A DNA stretch of 64,000 nucleotides from Pseudomonas sp. PB106 (GCF_009764645.1 NZ_RWIM01000151.1:1-64000); one strand, 5' to 3'. Numbered from the stretch's first letter, positions 41,610 through 51,890 are shown. The notes: generated by a model from the sequence alone, not told the origin. Numbers and translations: made by a program.

Positions 41610-44555
41610 TCACGCGGTAAGGCCAGCCTTGTGCAGCAGGCTGGCCGGATCCACGGCGTCAATCTGCTGTGGGTCGAGAAAACGGCTGGCGTACTGCATG
41701 TACACACCCTCGTTGATGAACAGGCCAAACAGCTGCGCATCGATGTGCGCCTCGCGGCACATCGTCGCCATGATGCCCAGCGCCTCGCTCAATGATTTGG
41801 CTTTCTTGTACGGTCGATCGGCGGCCGTCAGCGCTTCAAAAATATCGGCAATCGCCATCATTCTTGCCGGCAGGCTCATTTCTTCGCGCTTCAAACGTTT
41901 CGGATAACCGGTGCCGTCCATTTTTTCATGATGGCCGCCGGCAATTTCGGCGATGCTTTCGAGGTGACCGGGGAAGGGCAGGTGGCTGAGCATCATGATC
42001 GTCTGCACCATGTGGTGGTTGATGATGTAGCGCTCTTCACGGGTCAGCGTACCGCGAGCGATGCTCAGGTTGTACAGCTCGCCGCGATTGTATTTGTAGC
42101 GCGGCACATCCAGTTTGAAACCCCACGGATTGTCCTCGGGGATCAGTTCGTTCACATCGCGTTCGAGCAAGTGCTCAGGCTTGTCCGCCAGCAGGTTTTC
42201 CCTGACCGGCAAGCTGGGCGCGGGTGTGCGGGACTGACGCTTGTTTTCCTCCCACGACACGCCCAGACGATCATCCAATGTGCGCAACCAAGTGCGCCGG
42301 GCCACGCCATCGAGGCGCTGCAGATCGGCTGCGGCCATGGCTTCACCGCCCAGATTGCAGCGGGCAACGAAGGCAAAATCCTCGTCCAGCGCCGCCAGTG
42401 TGGCGTTGCGTGCCTGGCTCAGCACCGTCTCATCCCCGCCCTTGGCCAGCGCCTGCCAGTAATCGATCCAGGCATCACGCTTGAGCACTTCGAAGCGGGT
42501 GCGGATTTCGTGAATGCGGTCGTTGATGGTTTCGAGTTTGGTGGCTTTGTCGACTACGTATTCGGGTGTGGTGACCTTGCCGCAATCGTGCAGCCAGGCA
42601 GCGATATGCAGGGCTTCCCACTCATCTTCGGTCGGCTGGTAGGCGCTGAAGGCCGGCGCCTGACTGGCGGCCGCGGCTTGGGCGAGCATCAGCGTCAGTT
42701 CCGGCACGCGCTGACAATGGCCGCCGGTGTAGGGGCTTTTCGCGTCGATGGCGCCGGCGAGCAATTGAATGAAGGCATCGAGCAACTGCTTTTGTCTGGC
42801 TTGCAGGCGCTGGCTTTCGATACTGACCGCCGCAGCGCCGGACACCGCTTGCAAGAACGCAATGCGATCAGGTCGCAGTTTTTCCAGATCGGCTGGTGCG
42901 CCACTGTCGTTGACCAACAGGATCAGCAAACCAATGGTTTCGTCGTGGCGGTTATGCAGGCGGATGCCGATCAAGTGGACCCGTGGCGCCTGCATGGCCG
43001 ACAGGACTTTCTGCAGATCCCCGGCCTGATCGTAACCGAAGTTGCTCACTACATTGTTGCTGCCGACCAATTGCTGAAACCATGTCGGGCCGCTGTTTTT
43101 TTGTAGATCGTGTCCCTGAATGTCGAAGGTCTCCAACGCTTGAGGAGCGCCGTCGATGACCAATCCATAAGGTTCCATACGATTGCCATCGCTTTCGCGC
43201 AGGTAGATCAATCCCGCCTGAGCCTGAGCGATCTGCACGGTTTCGAACAACACTCGCTGCAGCAGCGGCGCGAAACGGGTTTCCGCGCCGAGGGTGTCGG
43301 TGATACGGAAGAAGCTCGCCAGGGTGTCCTTCATGCGCGCCATCGACAGGCTCAACTGGTCGACCTCAAGCACTGGCGAACGCCGTGCGAGGGGAAAGTT
43401 GAAGTCGAAGCTGCGAATTGCATCGGCTTCCTTGACCAAAGCGTGCAGAGGTTTGACCAGAATCCGGGAAATCAGCCAGCCCAGAGGCAGACACAGCAGC
43501 AGCGTTGCCAAAGTGATCAGCGCGCCTTGCCAGCGCAGGCGGTAGGCATCGACCAGTAATTCGTCCTCCGGCACCAGGAGCGCCAGTTGCAGGCCTTTCG
43601 GGCCACCCTCTTGAATGTTGCTGCGGGCGACGATCCATTGGCGTTCATCAGCTTGCAGGCGATTGCCTTTGTGATCGCCGTTGAGCAGCGCGTGCAGGCT
43701 TGGACTCAGGTCGGCGACTTTGGCCAGATGCGCGGTGCGATCATCGACGATCAATCGACTGCTGTCGGGATAAGCCACCGCGTTACCCTCAGCATCGAAC
43801 AGCGCAATCTCGGTGGACGGCGTCACCACGTGCTTGCTCAACGTGGCAGACAGGGTCGCCAGCGTCAGGTCTGCGCCAATCACCGCGTTGTCGCCACTGC
43901 GTCGGGCCAGGGTGGTGCCGACATTGTGCGTGGAGAAAAACACATAGGGTTCGGTGGTGATCTGTTCAGATTGTCGGCGCGCGTCGAGGAACCAGGCGCG
44001 ACTGCGTGGATCGTAGGCATCGTCGGGGTTGTCCTGGCGGCTGATGGGCGTCAGAGCCTGATCGAAGAACAGCGATTGCGAGTGCTGCCTGCCTTGGGCG
44101 TCGTGTTCGATGCTCCAGACCTGATAAGCGGCCCCGTCGGGTGCGTGGAGCAGGGATTGGAGTGCGGCCGTTCGCAGCGGTCGCACCATGAAGAAGTCGC
44201 CATTGGCATAACCCAGGTATAGCGAGGCGAGGGTTGGATTATCGGTGAGCGACTGGCTGAACGGCCTGAGCAAGGGCAAGCGTTGTTCGAGATTCGTCGC
44301 CTGACTGGCCGGGTTGTCCGCCAGCAGACTGAGCAAGTGCCTGATCGGCTGATAGGTGGCCGCCATGTCCAGGCGCACATCCTGTTCGATCCTTTCAAAC
44401 AGCTTTTCACTGCTTGAGAGGATGATCTGCGTGGTCTGGCGATAATGGAACAGACCGAGCACCACGCCGGTGAGCAACAAGAGAAAGGTGAACATGACAC
44501 TGATGTGCACGTGCAGCGGAAACCGGCGTTGCTCCGGGCGCAGTGGGCTGGGCAT
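41610..44555 (-). CDS. HD-GYP-type membrane protein with dCACHE, HAMP and GAF regions
   Basis: A 981-aa inner-membrane protein. One helix (about 18-38), a large periplasmic dCACHE-like sensor (about 40-340; YDPRSRAWFLDARR, IGADLTLATLS), a second helix (about 345-367), HAMP, GAF-like (about 425-600) and HD-GYP follow. The metal motif LHDCGK lies near residue 655 and HHEKMDGTGYP near 875. These are about 220 residues apart where canonical HD-GYP domains have about 60, so roughly 150 residues are inserted. It should hydrolyse c-di-GMP or a related dinucleotide, but the insertion makes this uncertain. It directly follows fRMsr on the opposite strand. Confidence 0.87.
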   Translation of the reverse strand: MPSPLRPEQRRFPLHVHISVMFTFLLLLTGVVLGLFHYRQTTQIILSSSEKLFERIEQDVRLDMAATYQPIRHLLSLLADNPASQATNLEQRLPLLRPFSQSLTDNPTLASLYLGYANGDFFMVRPLRTAALQSLLHAPDGAAYQVWSIEHDAQGRQHSQSLFFDQALTPISRQDNPDDAYDPRSRAWFLDARRQSEQITTEPYVFFSTHNVGTTLARRSGDNAVIGADLTLATLSATLSKHVVTPSTEIALFDAEGNAVAYPDSSRLIVDDRTAHLAKVADLSPSLHALLNGDHKGNRLQADERQWIVARSNIQEGGPKGLQLALLVPEDELLVDAYRLRWQGALITLATLLLCLPLGWLISRILVKPLHALVKEADAIRSFDFNFPLARRSPVLEVDQLSLSMARMKDTLASFFRITDTLGAETRFAPLLQRVLFETVQIAQAQAGLIYLRESDGNRMEPYGLVIDGAPQALETFDIQGHDLQKNSGPTWFQQLVGSNNVVSNFGYDQAGDLQKVLSAMQAPRVHLIGIRLHNRHDETIGLLILLVNDSGAPADLEKLRPDRIAFLQAVSGAAAVSIESQRLQARQKQLLDAFIQLLAGAIDAKSPYTGGHCQRVPELTLMLAQAAAASQAPAFSAYQPTEDEWEALHIAAWLHDCGKVTTPEYVVDKATKLETINDRIHEIRTRFEVLKRDAWIDYWQALAKGGDETVLSQARNATLAALDEDFAFVARCNLGGEAMAAADLQRLDGVARRTWLRTLDDRLGVSWEENKRQSRTPAPSLPVRENLLADKPEHLLERDVNELIPEDNPWGFKLDVPRYKYNRGELYNLSIARGTLTREERYIINHHMVQTIMMLSHLPFPGHLESIAEIAGGHHEKMDGTGYPKRLKREEMSLPARMMAIADIFEALTAADRPYKKAKSLSEALGIMATMCREAHIDAQLFGLFINEGVYMQYASRFLDPQQIDAVDPASLLHKAGLTA

Positions 44556-44603
44556 TTCGGACTCTCCATGATGTTTAACTCACTGCTCAGCGTCCAAGCA
44601 TAG

Positions 44604-47600
44604 TTAAGCCCCGCTCATTCTGCTTTGCCCGGTCAGGGTCAATTGTTGCTGCAGTGCTTGCTCCAGATCGAGCATCGCCAGGCTGCTCGCTTCGCGTCGC
44701 TGACTGATCTCGTGGGCGGACATTGCCTGCTCACAGGCTTGCTCAAGGGCATCGCAACAGTCGATGAGCTGTTTTGCCTGAGCGATGCGTGCTGCGCCCT
44801 TGATTTTGTGGGCGATCAGCGCGAGTGCCTCGCGATCGTTTTCAGCGGACAATGCCAGCAACTCCTGACGATCGACGCGATTACTGTTGAGCAGCTCAGT
44901 CATCAGTCGCAACGCCTGGATCGGGTTGCCCCCGGTCAGCAGACTCAAACCGTCAAAGTTGAAGGCAGGACTGCGCGCCGCCGGCTGTACTCCTCCGACC
45001 CATTCGCTCAAGACGCTCAAGCTCAACGGCTTGAAGAGGCAATCGTCCATTCCCGCCTGTTTGCAGCGTTGCACTTCTTCAGGCAAGGCATTGGCGGTGA
45101 ATCCGAGCACAATGCATGCTGGTTGCCGGTTCTGTTGTTCGTGCTGGCGGATGGCGCGGGTCAGTTCGTAGCCATTCATCAACGGCATGTTGCAGTCAGC
45201 GATCACCAGATCGTAGCGATCCTTTTGCCATTGCTCGAAACCGCTACGCCCTTCCTCGGCGATGCTGAAGCGATGACCGAGAAACTCCAGTTGCTGACAC
45301 ATCAGCAAGCGGTTGGCCGGATGATCGTCAACCACCAGCACATTCAAAGGGGTGTCTGATGCCTGGATGGCAGGTTCGGTTTTTCGCGGCGCCGCTTCGG
45401 CGGCAAAGGTCTGCATCGGCAGGGACATGATTACCCGGGTGCCAATCCCGGGGTGGCTGCTCAAGAGCAACTGGCCGCCCATCATTTCACACAGGTTGCG
45501 GCTGATGACCAGACCCAGTCCTGCGCCGCTTCGGCTGCGTTGACTGCCACTGTCGGCCTGGGCAAACGGCTCGAACAAACGTTGCTGATCCTCGGCACTG
45601 ATGCCGACACCGCTGTCTTGCACTGTTAACTGGACGAGCGCGTGTGCAGGCTCGTCGCCGGGTATCAGATCGAGGGTTACCCTGATCTGACCCTGTTCGG
45701 TAAATTTGATGGCATTGCTGACCAGGTTGGACAACACCTGTTTGAAGCGCAGCGGATCGAGGCACACATCGACCGCGAGCTCCGGCGGATTGACGGTCAG
45801 CAGCAGGGACAGGGTTTTCTGCCGGGCCAGACCGTCGAAGATGCGTACCACGGCGTTGACCGTGTCGACGAGATTGACCCGCTCGGGCACCAGACTCAAA
45901 CGCCCTGATTCGATTCTGGCGATATCGAGAATGTCGCCGATCAATCCGAGCAAATCCTTGGCCGACTGGTAGGCGGTGTCGATCGATGAGCGATCGGGAT
46001 GTTCCCGGGCCATGCGTTTGAGGGTCAGTTCCAGCATGCCGATCACGGCATTCATGGGGGTACGGATTTCATGGCTCATGGTCGCGAGGAACGTGCTCTT
46101 GGCGCGATTGGCGTCGTCGGCCTGTTCCTTGGCAGCGCGCAGATCGTCGAGCAGCTGCCGGCGTTCACTGATGTCGATCCAGCCGCCGATAATGCCTTGA
46201 ACATCGCCGCTGGAATCACGGTAAGGCAGAATCCAGTGATAGATCGTCAGGCGTTGGCTGCCGATGTGCAGCGGTCGATCCAGCACCAGCGATCGGCCCT
46301 CGGTAATCACGCGCTGGTAATCGGCCTGGAAGGTCCGTGCTTCGAAAGCATTGCTCAGTGAACCTTCCATCACGCTTTTGCCGATCACATCTTCTCGCCG
46401 GGCGTTGAACGCTTGCAGGTAACTGTCGTTGCAACTCTGTAAAAGCCCCGCGCGGTCGCGGACGTAGATCGGATGCGGCGTGCCATTGACCAGTGAACGC
46501 ATGAATTCGTATTGATCGCCCAAGGCACGTTCGGCGGCCTTGCGCTGATTGATCTGGCGTCGCATGTAGGCGTTCCACGCGAGTAGCAACAAAAGCAGCA
46601 GACATGCACCGAGCACTACCTGATAGAACAATCTCTGATAATTGCGCCATGCGCTTTGCGATGCGGCCGAGTAACCACGCCAGCGGCCATTGATGACGCC
46701 AAGCTCTTCAGGGGCAATGCTTAACAATGCCTTGTCGAGGATCGACGCCAGCTCAGGGTTATCGCGAGCGGTGGCCAGTGAGAACGCGGCCTGTCCGGTA
46801 CCGATGGTGGTCGTGATCTGTAACGGTTGCTCAAAGATCTGCGAGGAGATGAAATAGTTGGCAATAACCAGCGAGTTCACGGTGCCATCGACGCGACCAT
46901 CGGCAAGCATGGATACGGCGCTGAAGGTATCCGGTGTCTCGACCAAGTGAATACGTGGAAACTCTCGGCGCAAATATTCGACCATGGGATTACCCTGCGC
47001 GATCGCCAGTTGCTTGTCCTTGAGCTGACCCAGATGCGAGGGGCTGTCGGCACTCCTGCGGGTCAACAGGACGTAAGAGTTCTCCAGATAGGGCCGGCTG
47101 TAATTCAACGTCTTTTCGCGTTGCGCGGTCGGCAACAGCGCCGCGATCAGATCAGCCTGATGATCGTCGATCTGTTTGATCATTTCGGCGTCGTTACGAC
47201 TGCGCTGGATCTGAAAGCGCAGGCCGGTGCGCAGGCGAATCAACTCCAGCAGATCAGCGCTGATGCCGCGCAGATTGCCGTCGCTGTCGAAGAATGTCAG
47301 CGGTGCAAAAGCCTCGTTCGCCACCACGGTGACCACCGGGTGGCGCTGGAGCCACTCCTCCTCGCGCCCGGTCAGTTGCAGTTTCTGATCGGTCAGCAGC
47401 AGGTCACTGCCGGCACTCCAGCGTTTGGCGATATTGTCGCGTTCGCTACGGGGTACGGCTTTGATCACGTTGTCGATGATGCCCAGCAGCGAGGTGTTGT
47501 CGCGGCGCACTGCAAAGCTGAAACCATTGGCTTCCTGCTTGCCGAAATTGGCCATGCGCACGTTGTTGAGGTAACCCTTGTTGATCATGTAATGGGTGGA

Positions 47601-48248
47601 GAGGGTGTCGCCGAGGAACACATCGGCCTGATCGAAAGCCACCGCATTGATCGCGTTCTGGTAGGACGGATAGCAGGTGATCAGCGCCTTGGGATACAGC
47701 GCTTTGACTTCGGCCAGCGGCAGATAGTGGTAGACCATGCTCAGGCGCATTCCGGCCAGGCCCTCACTGAGGCTGCGGGTCTCACTTTCACGGGTGACCA
47801 GGACGGGCTGGTCGATGGCGTAGGGTTGCGACAGTGCGAGTCTGGCGTTGCCGGCTTCGAAGCCGTTTGCGGTGCCGAGCATGTCGATTTGCCCGTCCAC
47901 CAGTGCCCGGATCGCGTCATCCCGAGAAGGGAAGCGGTGGATGCGGATCGGTAACAACGTGGCTTGGCTGAGCAGTCCCGCGTAATCGGCGGTCAATCCT
48001 TCGTAATCGCGTCCGCTGACCGTCATGTCGAAGGGTGGGTAATCAGGTGCGGAGGTTCCCAGGATCAATTCATGGCGGCTCTGTAGCCATTGCCGTTGCG
48101 AAGCCTCGAACAGAACCTGCACCGACTCGCTCGCCGAACGACTCAACAAGGCGAAGTCTGACGAGGTGTCGGCCACGCTGTACAAGGGAATGCACAAGCA
48201 CAGAAAAGTGCTTAATGCAGTCAGATAATCCTTCAATCGACTGGGCAT
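44604..48248 (-). CDS. BvgS/EvgS-type hybrid sensor kinase (RocS2-like)
   Basis: A 1214-aa unorthodox kinase with full phosphorelay. A signal peptide is followed by two periplasmic SBP_bac_3 domains (about 50-280 and 290-520), one membrane helix (near 540-560), a PAS domain, HisKA with His726 in ATMSHEIRTPMNA, HATPase (VQDSGVGIS, GAGLGLVISRNL), a receiver with Asp1018 in IADCNMPLMNG, and HPt with His1147 in LIAHKIKGAARIA. ATG 48248 with GAGAGG is preferred to GTG 48260. The regulator gene ends 8 bases before it, so they form one operon. It resembles RocS2 of P. aeruginosa. Confidence 0.92.
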   Translation of the reverse strand: MPSRLKDYLTALSTFLCLCIPLYSVADTSSDFALLSRSASESVQVLFEASQRQWLQSRHELILGTSAPDYPPFDMTVSGRDYEGLTADYAGLLSQATLLPIRIHRFPSRDDAIRALVDGQIDMLGTANGFEAGNARLALSQPYAIDQPVLVTRESETRSLSEGLAGMRLSMVYHYLPLAEVKALYPKALITCYPSYQNAINAVAFDQADVFLGDTLSTHYMINKGYLNNVRMANFGKQEANGFSFAVRRDNTSLLGIIDNVIKAVPRSERDNIAKRWSAGSDLLLTDQKLQLTGREEEWLQRHPVVTVVANEAFAPLTFFDSDGNLRGISADLLELIRLRTGLRFQIQRSRNDAEMIKQIDDHQADLIAALLPTAQREKTLNYSRPYLENSYVLLTRRSADSPSHLGQLKDKQLAIAQGNPMVEYLRREFPRIHLVETPDTFSAVSMLADGRVDGTVNSLVIANYFISSQIFEQPLQITTTIGTGQAAFSLATARDNPELASILDKALLSIAPEELGVINGRWRGYSAASQSAWRNYQRLFYQVVLGACLLLLLLLAWNAYMRRQINQRKAAERALGDQYEFMRSLVNGTPHPIYVRDRAGLLQSCNDSYLQAFNARREDVIGKSVMEGSLSNAFEARTFQADYQRVITEGRSLVLDRPLHIGSQRLTIYHWILPYRDSSGDVQGIIGGWIDISERRQLLDDLRAAKEQADDANRAKSTFLATMSHEIRTPMNAVIGMLELTLKRMAREHPDRSSIDTAYQSAKDLLGLIGDILDIARIESGRLSLVPERVNLVDTVNAVVRIFDGLARQKTLSLLLTVNPPELAVDVCLDPLRFKQVLSNLVSNAIKFTEQGQIRVTLDLIPGDEPAHALVQLTVQDSGVGISAEDQQRLFEPFAQADSGSQRSRSGAGLGLVISRNLCEMMGGQLLLSSHPGIGTRVIMSLPMQTFAAEAAPRKTEPAIQASDTPLNVLVVDDHPANRLLMCQQLEFLGHRFSIAEEGRSGFEQWQKDRYDLVIADCNMPLMNGYELTRAIRQHEQQNRQPACIVLGFTANALPEEVQRCKQAGMDDCLFKPLSLSVLSEWVGGVQPAARSPAFNFDGLSLLTGGNPIQALRLMTELLNSNRVDRQELLALSAENDREALALIAHKIKGAARIAQAKQLIDCCDALEQACEQAMSAHEISQRREASSLAMLDLEQALQQQLTLTGQSRMSGA

Positions 48249-48256
48249 GTTGCCTC

Positions 48257-48883
48257 TCACACGAGTGCGTTGCGTTTGGCCATTTCGATAAGTTCTACAA
48301 GGGACTTGGCTTTCAGTTTTTGCATGAGACGCTTTTTATAAGTGCTGACGGTTTTATTACTGAGGAACATGCCTTTGGCGATTTCCTTGTTAGTTCGCCC
48401 CTGGGCAAATAGTTGCAGCACCATCAGTTCGCGATCATTGACGGCTTTGAATAGTTCAAGTTCGGTATAGCGCGCATCATCGCTGCGCACCGGGTTCAAC
48501 GCCTGGCTGGGGAAATAGTTGTAACCGGAAAGTACCGCTTTGATCGCACTGACCAGTTCGCTCAAGTCTTCCTGTTTGCACACATATCCCGATGCGCCCG
48601 ATTGCATGCATCGGATGCCGAACAAGGTCGGGCATTGCGCTGTCAGGATAAGGATTTTCAGGGGGGAACCCATTGCGTTGAAGCGGGCCAGCACCTCAAG
48701 GCCGTCAAGCTTGGGAATGCTGATGTCGAGAATGACCAGATCAGGCGTGCATTCGCGAACCATTTGCATGGCATCGACCCCATTGTCGGTCTCGCCAACG
48801 ACCTTGTACCCCTCATGCTCCAGCAACATTCGGACGGCAAGCCGTATGACCGGGTGATCGTCGACGATAAAAACGGAGTTCAT
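48257..48883 (-). CDS. LuxR/NarL-family response regulator (RocA2/BvgA-like)
   Basis: A 208-aa regulator starting at ATG 48883 (MNSVFIVDDHPVIRLAVRML). The receiver has the acidic pair DD (8-9), phospho-acceptor Asp53 (LVILDISIPKLDG) and Lys in YVCKQEDLSEL. The LuxR-type helix-turn-helix is QLFAQGRTNKEIAKGMFLSN then KTVSTYKKRLMQKL. It is the output partner of the BvgS-like kinase that follows 8 bases later. Targets cannot be read from the sequence; its homologues control fimbriae and efflux. Confidence 0.92.
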   Translation of the reverse strand: MNSVFIVDDHPVIRLAVRMLLEHEGYKVVGETDNGVDAMQMVRECTPDLVILDISIPKLDGLEVLARFNAMGSPLKILILTAQCPTLFGIRCMQSGASGYVCKQEDLSELVSAIKAVLSGYNYFPSQALNPVRSDDARYTELELFKAVNDRELMVLQLFAQGRTNKEIAKGMFLSNKTVSTYKKRLMQKLKAKSLVELIEMAKRNALV

Positions 48884-49206
48884 AATCAAATCCCATACAA
48901 GCACGAATAAAGCGCGCACCTTAGCTCAGTTGAATGAGTGGTCGCAGGGACCAAGGTGGCCTTAGAGGCTATATGGGAAAAGTCCTACAATTAAAAAGGA
49001 CTGGGCCTACTACTGCGCCGGGTCATACGTAAGTAGGCACGACTATTTTTAGAGGTGAAGGTGCGAAACTTGTCTTGGAGAAGACACTGCGCCCGTTATG
49101 TTGTTATTTGTTTAAGCGCGGGGGTTCGATCTGTTCGCAAATGCGCTGTTTAATACTGCCGAACGTGCTCGACTGACCCTTTATGGGTCGGTCGAGTCGT
49201 GCGGTT
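48884..49206. other. Intergenic region upstream of the RocA2-like gene
   Basis: A 323-bp gap between the 3' end of dgt and the start of the response-regulator gene, both on the minus strand. It contains an inverted repeat GTCCT/AGGAC near 48986-49004, AT-rich stretches that may be the promoter of the two-component operon, and a long hairpin just after dgt at 49168-49196. Nothing suggests a gene. Confidence 0.6.
49168..49196 (-). terminator. Hairpin after dgt
   Basis: CTCGACTGACCC and GGGTCGGTCGAG pair over 12 bp (one G-T pair) with a 5-base loop, 10 bases after the dgt stop. No T run on the minus strand, so termination strength is uncertain. Confidence 0.5.
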
Positions 49207-50535
49207 TCAGTGGTGGGAGCGACCGGTCATTTCCAGGGCCATGTCACTGGCGTAGCTGTCCGTCATGCCGGCGATGAAGTCGATCATGCGCAGGAACGAC
49301 GTGTGCAACGGACCGTTCGGGTCTGGCGCATTGTTGCCGAGCAGGTCGAGAATCCGGCGGCTTTTGAACGACGGCGTGCGGCCGTTGTGTTGTTCCAGGG
49401 CCGCCCCGCAGAAGGCGTTCAGGAGGATTTCCAGCGTGGTGTAGGCGCCGATTTCATGCAGCGTCTTGCGTTTATCCTGAAAGATTTTCTTGCGGGCGAT
49501 GTCTTTGGCATTCAACACGCAACGTTTGGCCGGACCGTGCATGTGTTCCACCAGATCACCCGGCAGCGTGCCGGCGAGTAACGCATCCTGCTGCTCGACA
49601 AATGCCCGCGCTGCGGCGTTGGTCAGATGTTCGATGGCTTTGCCGCGAAGAATCGCCAGTTTGCGCCGGCGTGAATCCTGTGGGCCGAGCTGGCGGTAGG
49701 TTTCCGGCAGATCATCACCGACCAGACCCAAAAGCAGCGATTCGACTTCGGCGTACTCCAGCAGATCCATCTCCAGACCGTCCTCCAGGTCGATCAGCGC
49801 GTAGCAGATGTCGTCGGCAGCCTCCATCAGATACACCAGCGGGTGACGTGCCCAGCGCTGTTCTTCCAGTTGCGGCAGGCCAAGCTTGTGGGCGATCTGT
49901 TCGAGCAGCGGCAGTTCGCTCTGGTAGCAACCGAACTTGTGCTTTTTGTAGCCGAGAGAATCGGCGTGGCGTGCCGTCCACGGATACTTCAGATAAGTGC
50001 CGAGGGTGGCGTAGGTCAGCCGTGTCCCCCCATCGAACTGATGGTATTCAAGCTGCGTGAGTACGCGGAACCCTTGGGCGTTGCCTTCGAAATTGAGGAA
50101 GTCGCCACGTTCCGCTTCGCTCATGCCGTCCAGCCAGCCACGGCCGGCAGCTTGTTGAAACCAGTGACGAATCGCATCTTCACCGGAATGGCCAAAGGGC
50201 GGGTTGCCAATGTCGTGGGCCAGACAGGCCGATTGTACGACCATGCCCAGATCGGCCGGATCGCACCAGTCGGGCAGGGCGCTGCGCAGGGTTTCGCCGA
50301 CGCGCATGCCCAGCGAACGACCGACGCAACTGACTTCCAGCGAGTGGGTCAGGCGGGTGTGGATATGGTCATTGCTCGATACCGGGTGCACCTGAGTCTT
50401 GCGACCCAGACGCCGGAAGGCTCCGGAGAAAATGATGCGGTCATGGTCTTTGTGAAAGGGGCTGCGGCCAAGTTCCTGCGGGCTGTGCAGCGGCTTGCCG
50501 AGACGTTCGCGGTTGAGCAGGGTTTGCCAATCCAA
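49207..50535 (-). CDS. dgt: Deoxyguanosinetriphosphate triphosphohydrolase-like protein
   Basis: A 442-aa HD-domain dNTP triphosphohydrolase that converts dNTP to nucleoside and triphosphate. The HD superfamily residues are in [20 protein letters not shown] (His) and [20 protein letters not shown] (His-Asp). The start [20 protein letters not shown] uses TTG 50535, supported by GGAGAG 8 bases upstream and the absence of an ATG nearby. It belongs to the shorter dgt-like class, distinct from E. coli Dgt. The EAL gene lies 69 bases upstream on the same strand. Confidence 0.92.
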   Translation of the reverse strand: MDWQTLLNRERLGKPLHSPQELGRSPFHKDHDRIIFSGAFRRLGRKTQVHPVSSNDHIHTRLTHSLEVSCVGRSLGMRVGETLRSALPDWCDPADLGMVVQSACLAHDIGNPPFGHSGEDAIRHWFQQAAGRGWLDGMSEAERGDFLNFEGNAQGFRVLTQLEYHQFDGGTRLTYATLGTYLKYPWTARHADSLGYKKHKFGCYQSELPLLEQIAHKLGLPQLEEQRWARHPLVYLMEAADDICYALIDLEDGLEMDLLEYAEVESLLLGLVGDDLPETYRQLGPQDSRRRKLAILRGKAIEHLTNAAARAFVEQQDALLAGTLPGDLVEHMHGPAKRCVLNAKDIARKKIFQDKRKTLHEIGAYTTLEILLNAFCGAALEQHNGRTPSFKSRRILDLLGNNAPDPNGPLHTSFLRMIDFIAGMTDSYASDMALEMTGRSHH

Positions 50536-50604
50536 GGCTGGTTCTCTCCGTCTGGTGACTGATCGCCCTAGCTTCCCGGTTCAGCCCGGCGCCTGCAAGG
50601 GGAA

Positions 50605-51768
50605 CTACAGGCCCGCTGCATCAATGTCGATCAACAGCAGGCGTTCACCATTATCGAAAAACTGCCCGGCAGTGAGGCAATACTGGTTGCTGGTGGCATC
50701 GCGGTAAGTGTTGGAAAGCGTCAGGCGCCGCTCATCCCAACCTTCGGCGAGCAAGTGATAGAAGTACGGGCGCCATGACCAGTTGTGACCCAGATAGCGA
50801 TTGTCCGCGACCCAGCCGTTGTGTCGCCATTCGAGGTTGGGCGTCAGTTGCGTACCGTGACGGTCGCATTGATAAAACCGCAGCAACCACGGAAAAGCCT
50901 CAAGGTGTGGCAGGGCACTCAACGGCGCGTGCGTTTGCGCCCAAGCTTGCAGAATCGCCATCAGCTCACTGAGTTGTTGGCGCATCTGCATCAATCGTCC
51001 GCGTTCGACGAGCTTTTGCCGCACGTAGCGCTGGCGCAGTTCTGCAAAACGTTGCACGAACGCATCGGCGGCGAAAAACGTTTCCTGCGCCCGGGCGAAG
51101 AGAAATCCCTGCACATAACGCGAGCCGCATTCGAGCGCGAAATTCAGCTGCGCCTCGGTCTCGACCCCTTCGGCAATAATCCAGCAGCCGGTTTTCTCGG
51201 CCATCTGCGCGAGCGCCTTGACGACGTCACTGCTCGGGCCGCCCAAAGCGGCAGCCTGAAACAGGCGCATGTCGAGTTTGAGGATGTCCGGTTGCAGGGC
51301 GAGTACACGGTCGAGTTGCGAATAGCCGGCACCGAAGTCGTCGATGGCGATTCTTGCGCCGGCCTCGCGATAGCGACCGGCCACGTCGGCAAGGCGCTGA
51401 ATATTGCCGCCTAATTCAGTGATTTCGAAGACGATGCGCTGAGGGTCCACATCGTGTCGCGCCAGTTGCTTGAGACTCGGCAGCGCCTGATCCGCACGCA
51501 AACGGCTGATCCAGCGTGGCGACATGTTCAGACTGAGAAACCAGTCGGATGGTGCCTCGTGCAGACGGCTCAACGCATTATCCCGGATCTGCCGGTCGAG
51601 GCGGCGCAAGGCGATGGCGGGGGTTCGCGGATCGGCGAACAGCGGTCCGACCGAGGTCAGTTGGCCGTCGGCCTGGCGCAAGCGACCCAATGCTTCGACG
51701 CCTGCAATACGTCCCGTGGCGGTATCGATGAAAGGCTGAAAGCAGGCGAGCGGTTGCCCGTCGATCAC
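50605..51768 (-). CDS. EAL-domain c-di-GMP phosphodiesterase with C-terminal sensor
   Basis: A 387-aa soluble protein starting at GTG 51768 with AGGAGG 4 bases away. The EAL domain (residues about 1-245) keeps the catalytic set: EAL in GVEALGRL, LSLNMSP (Asn), FEITELGG (Glu), AIDDFGAGYSQ (two Asp), LKLDMR (Lys), IAEGVETEAQ (Glu) and VQGFLFA (Gln). It is therefore probably active. The C-terminal region (about 265-387; WLLRFYQCDRHGTQLTPNLEW, SWRPYFYHLL) resembles the YkuI-type Cache-like domain. It opens with ACFQPFID. It is upstream of dgt on the same strand. Confidence 0.9.
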   Translation of the reverse strand: MIDGQPLACFQPFIDTATGRIAGVEALGRLRQADGQLTSVGPLFADPRTPAIALRRLDRQIRDNALSRLHEAPSDWFLSLNMSPRWISRLRADQALPSLKQLARHDVDPQRIVFEITELGGNIQRLADVAGRYREAGARIAIDDFGAGYSQLDRVLALQPDILKLDMRLFQAAALGGPSSDVVKALAQMAEKTGCWIIAEGVETEAQLNFALECGSRYVQGFLFARAQETFFAADAFVQRFAELRQRYVRQKLVERGRLMQMRQQLSELMAILQAWAQTHAPLSALPHLEAFPWLLRFYQCDRHGTQLTPNLEWRHNGWVADNRYLGHNWSWRPYFYHLLAEGWDERRLTLSNTYRDATSNQYCLTAGQFFDNGERLLLIDIDAAGL

Positions 51769-51890
51769 GGGGCCTCCTTAGTAGTTCTTGTTCTGATGAA
51801 CCCCGCCGACCGGGTAGGCACACGGGATTGAACCTCCGGATAAGAGGTTCATTCCGATGATGTTGCAAGAATGTAGCCAGATGTATCCGT

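Noticed and set aside
41928-43106. 392-codon open frame antisense to the HD-GYP gene
   Set aside because: It covers the GAF and HD-GYP domains of the real gene in reverse; no ribosome site or domain.
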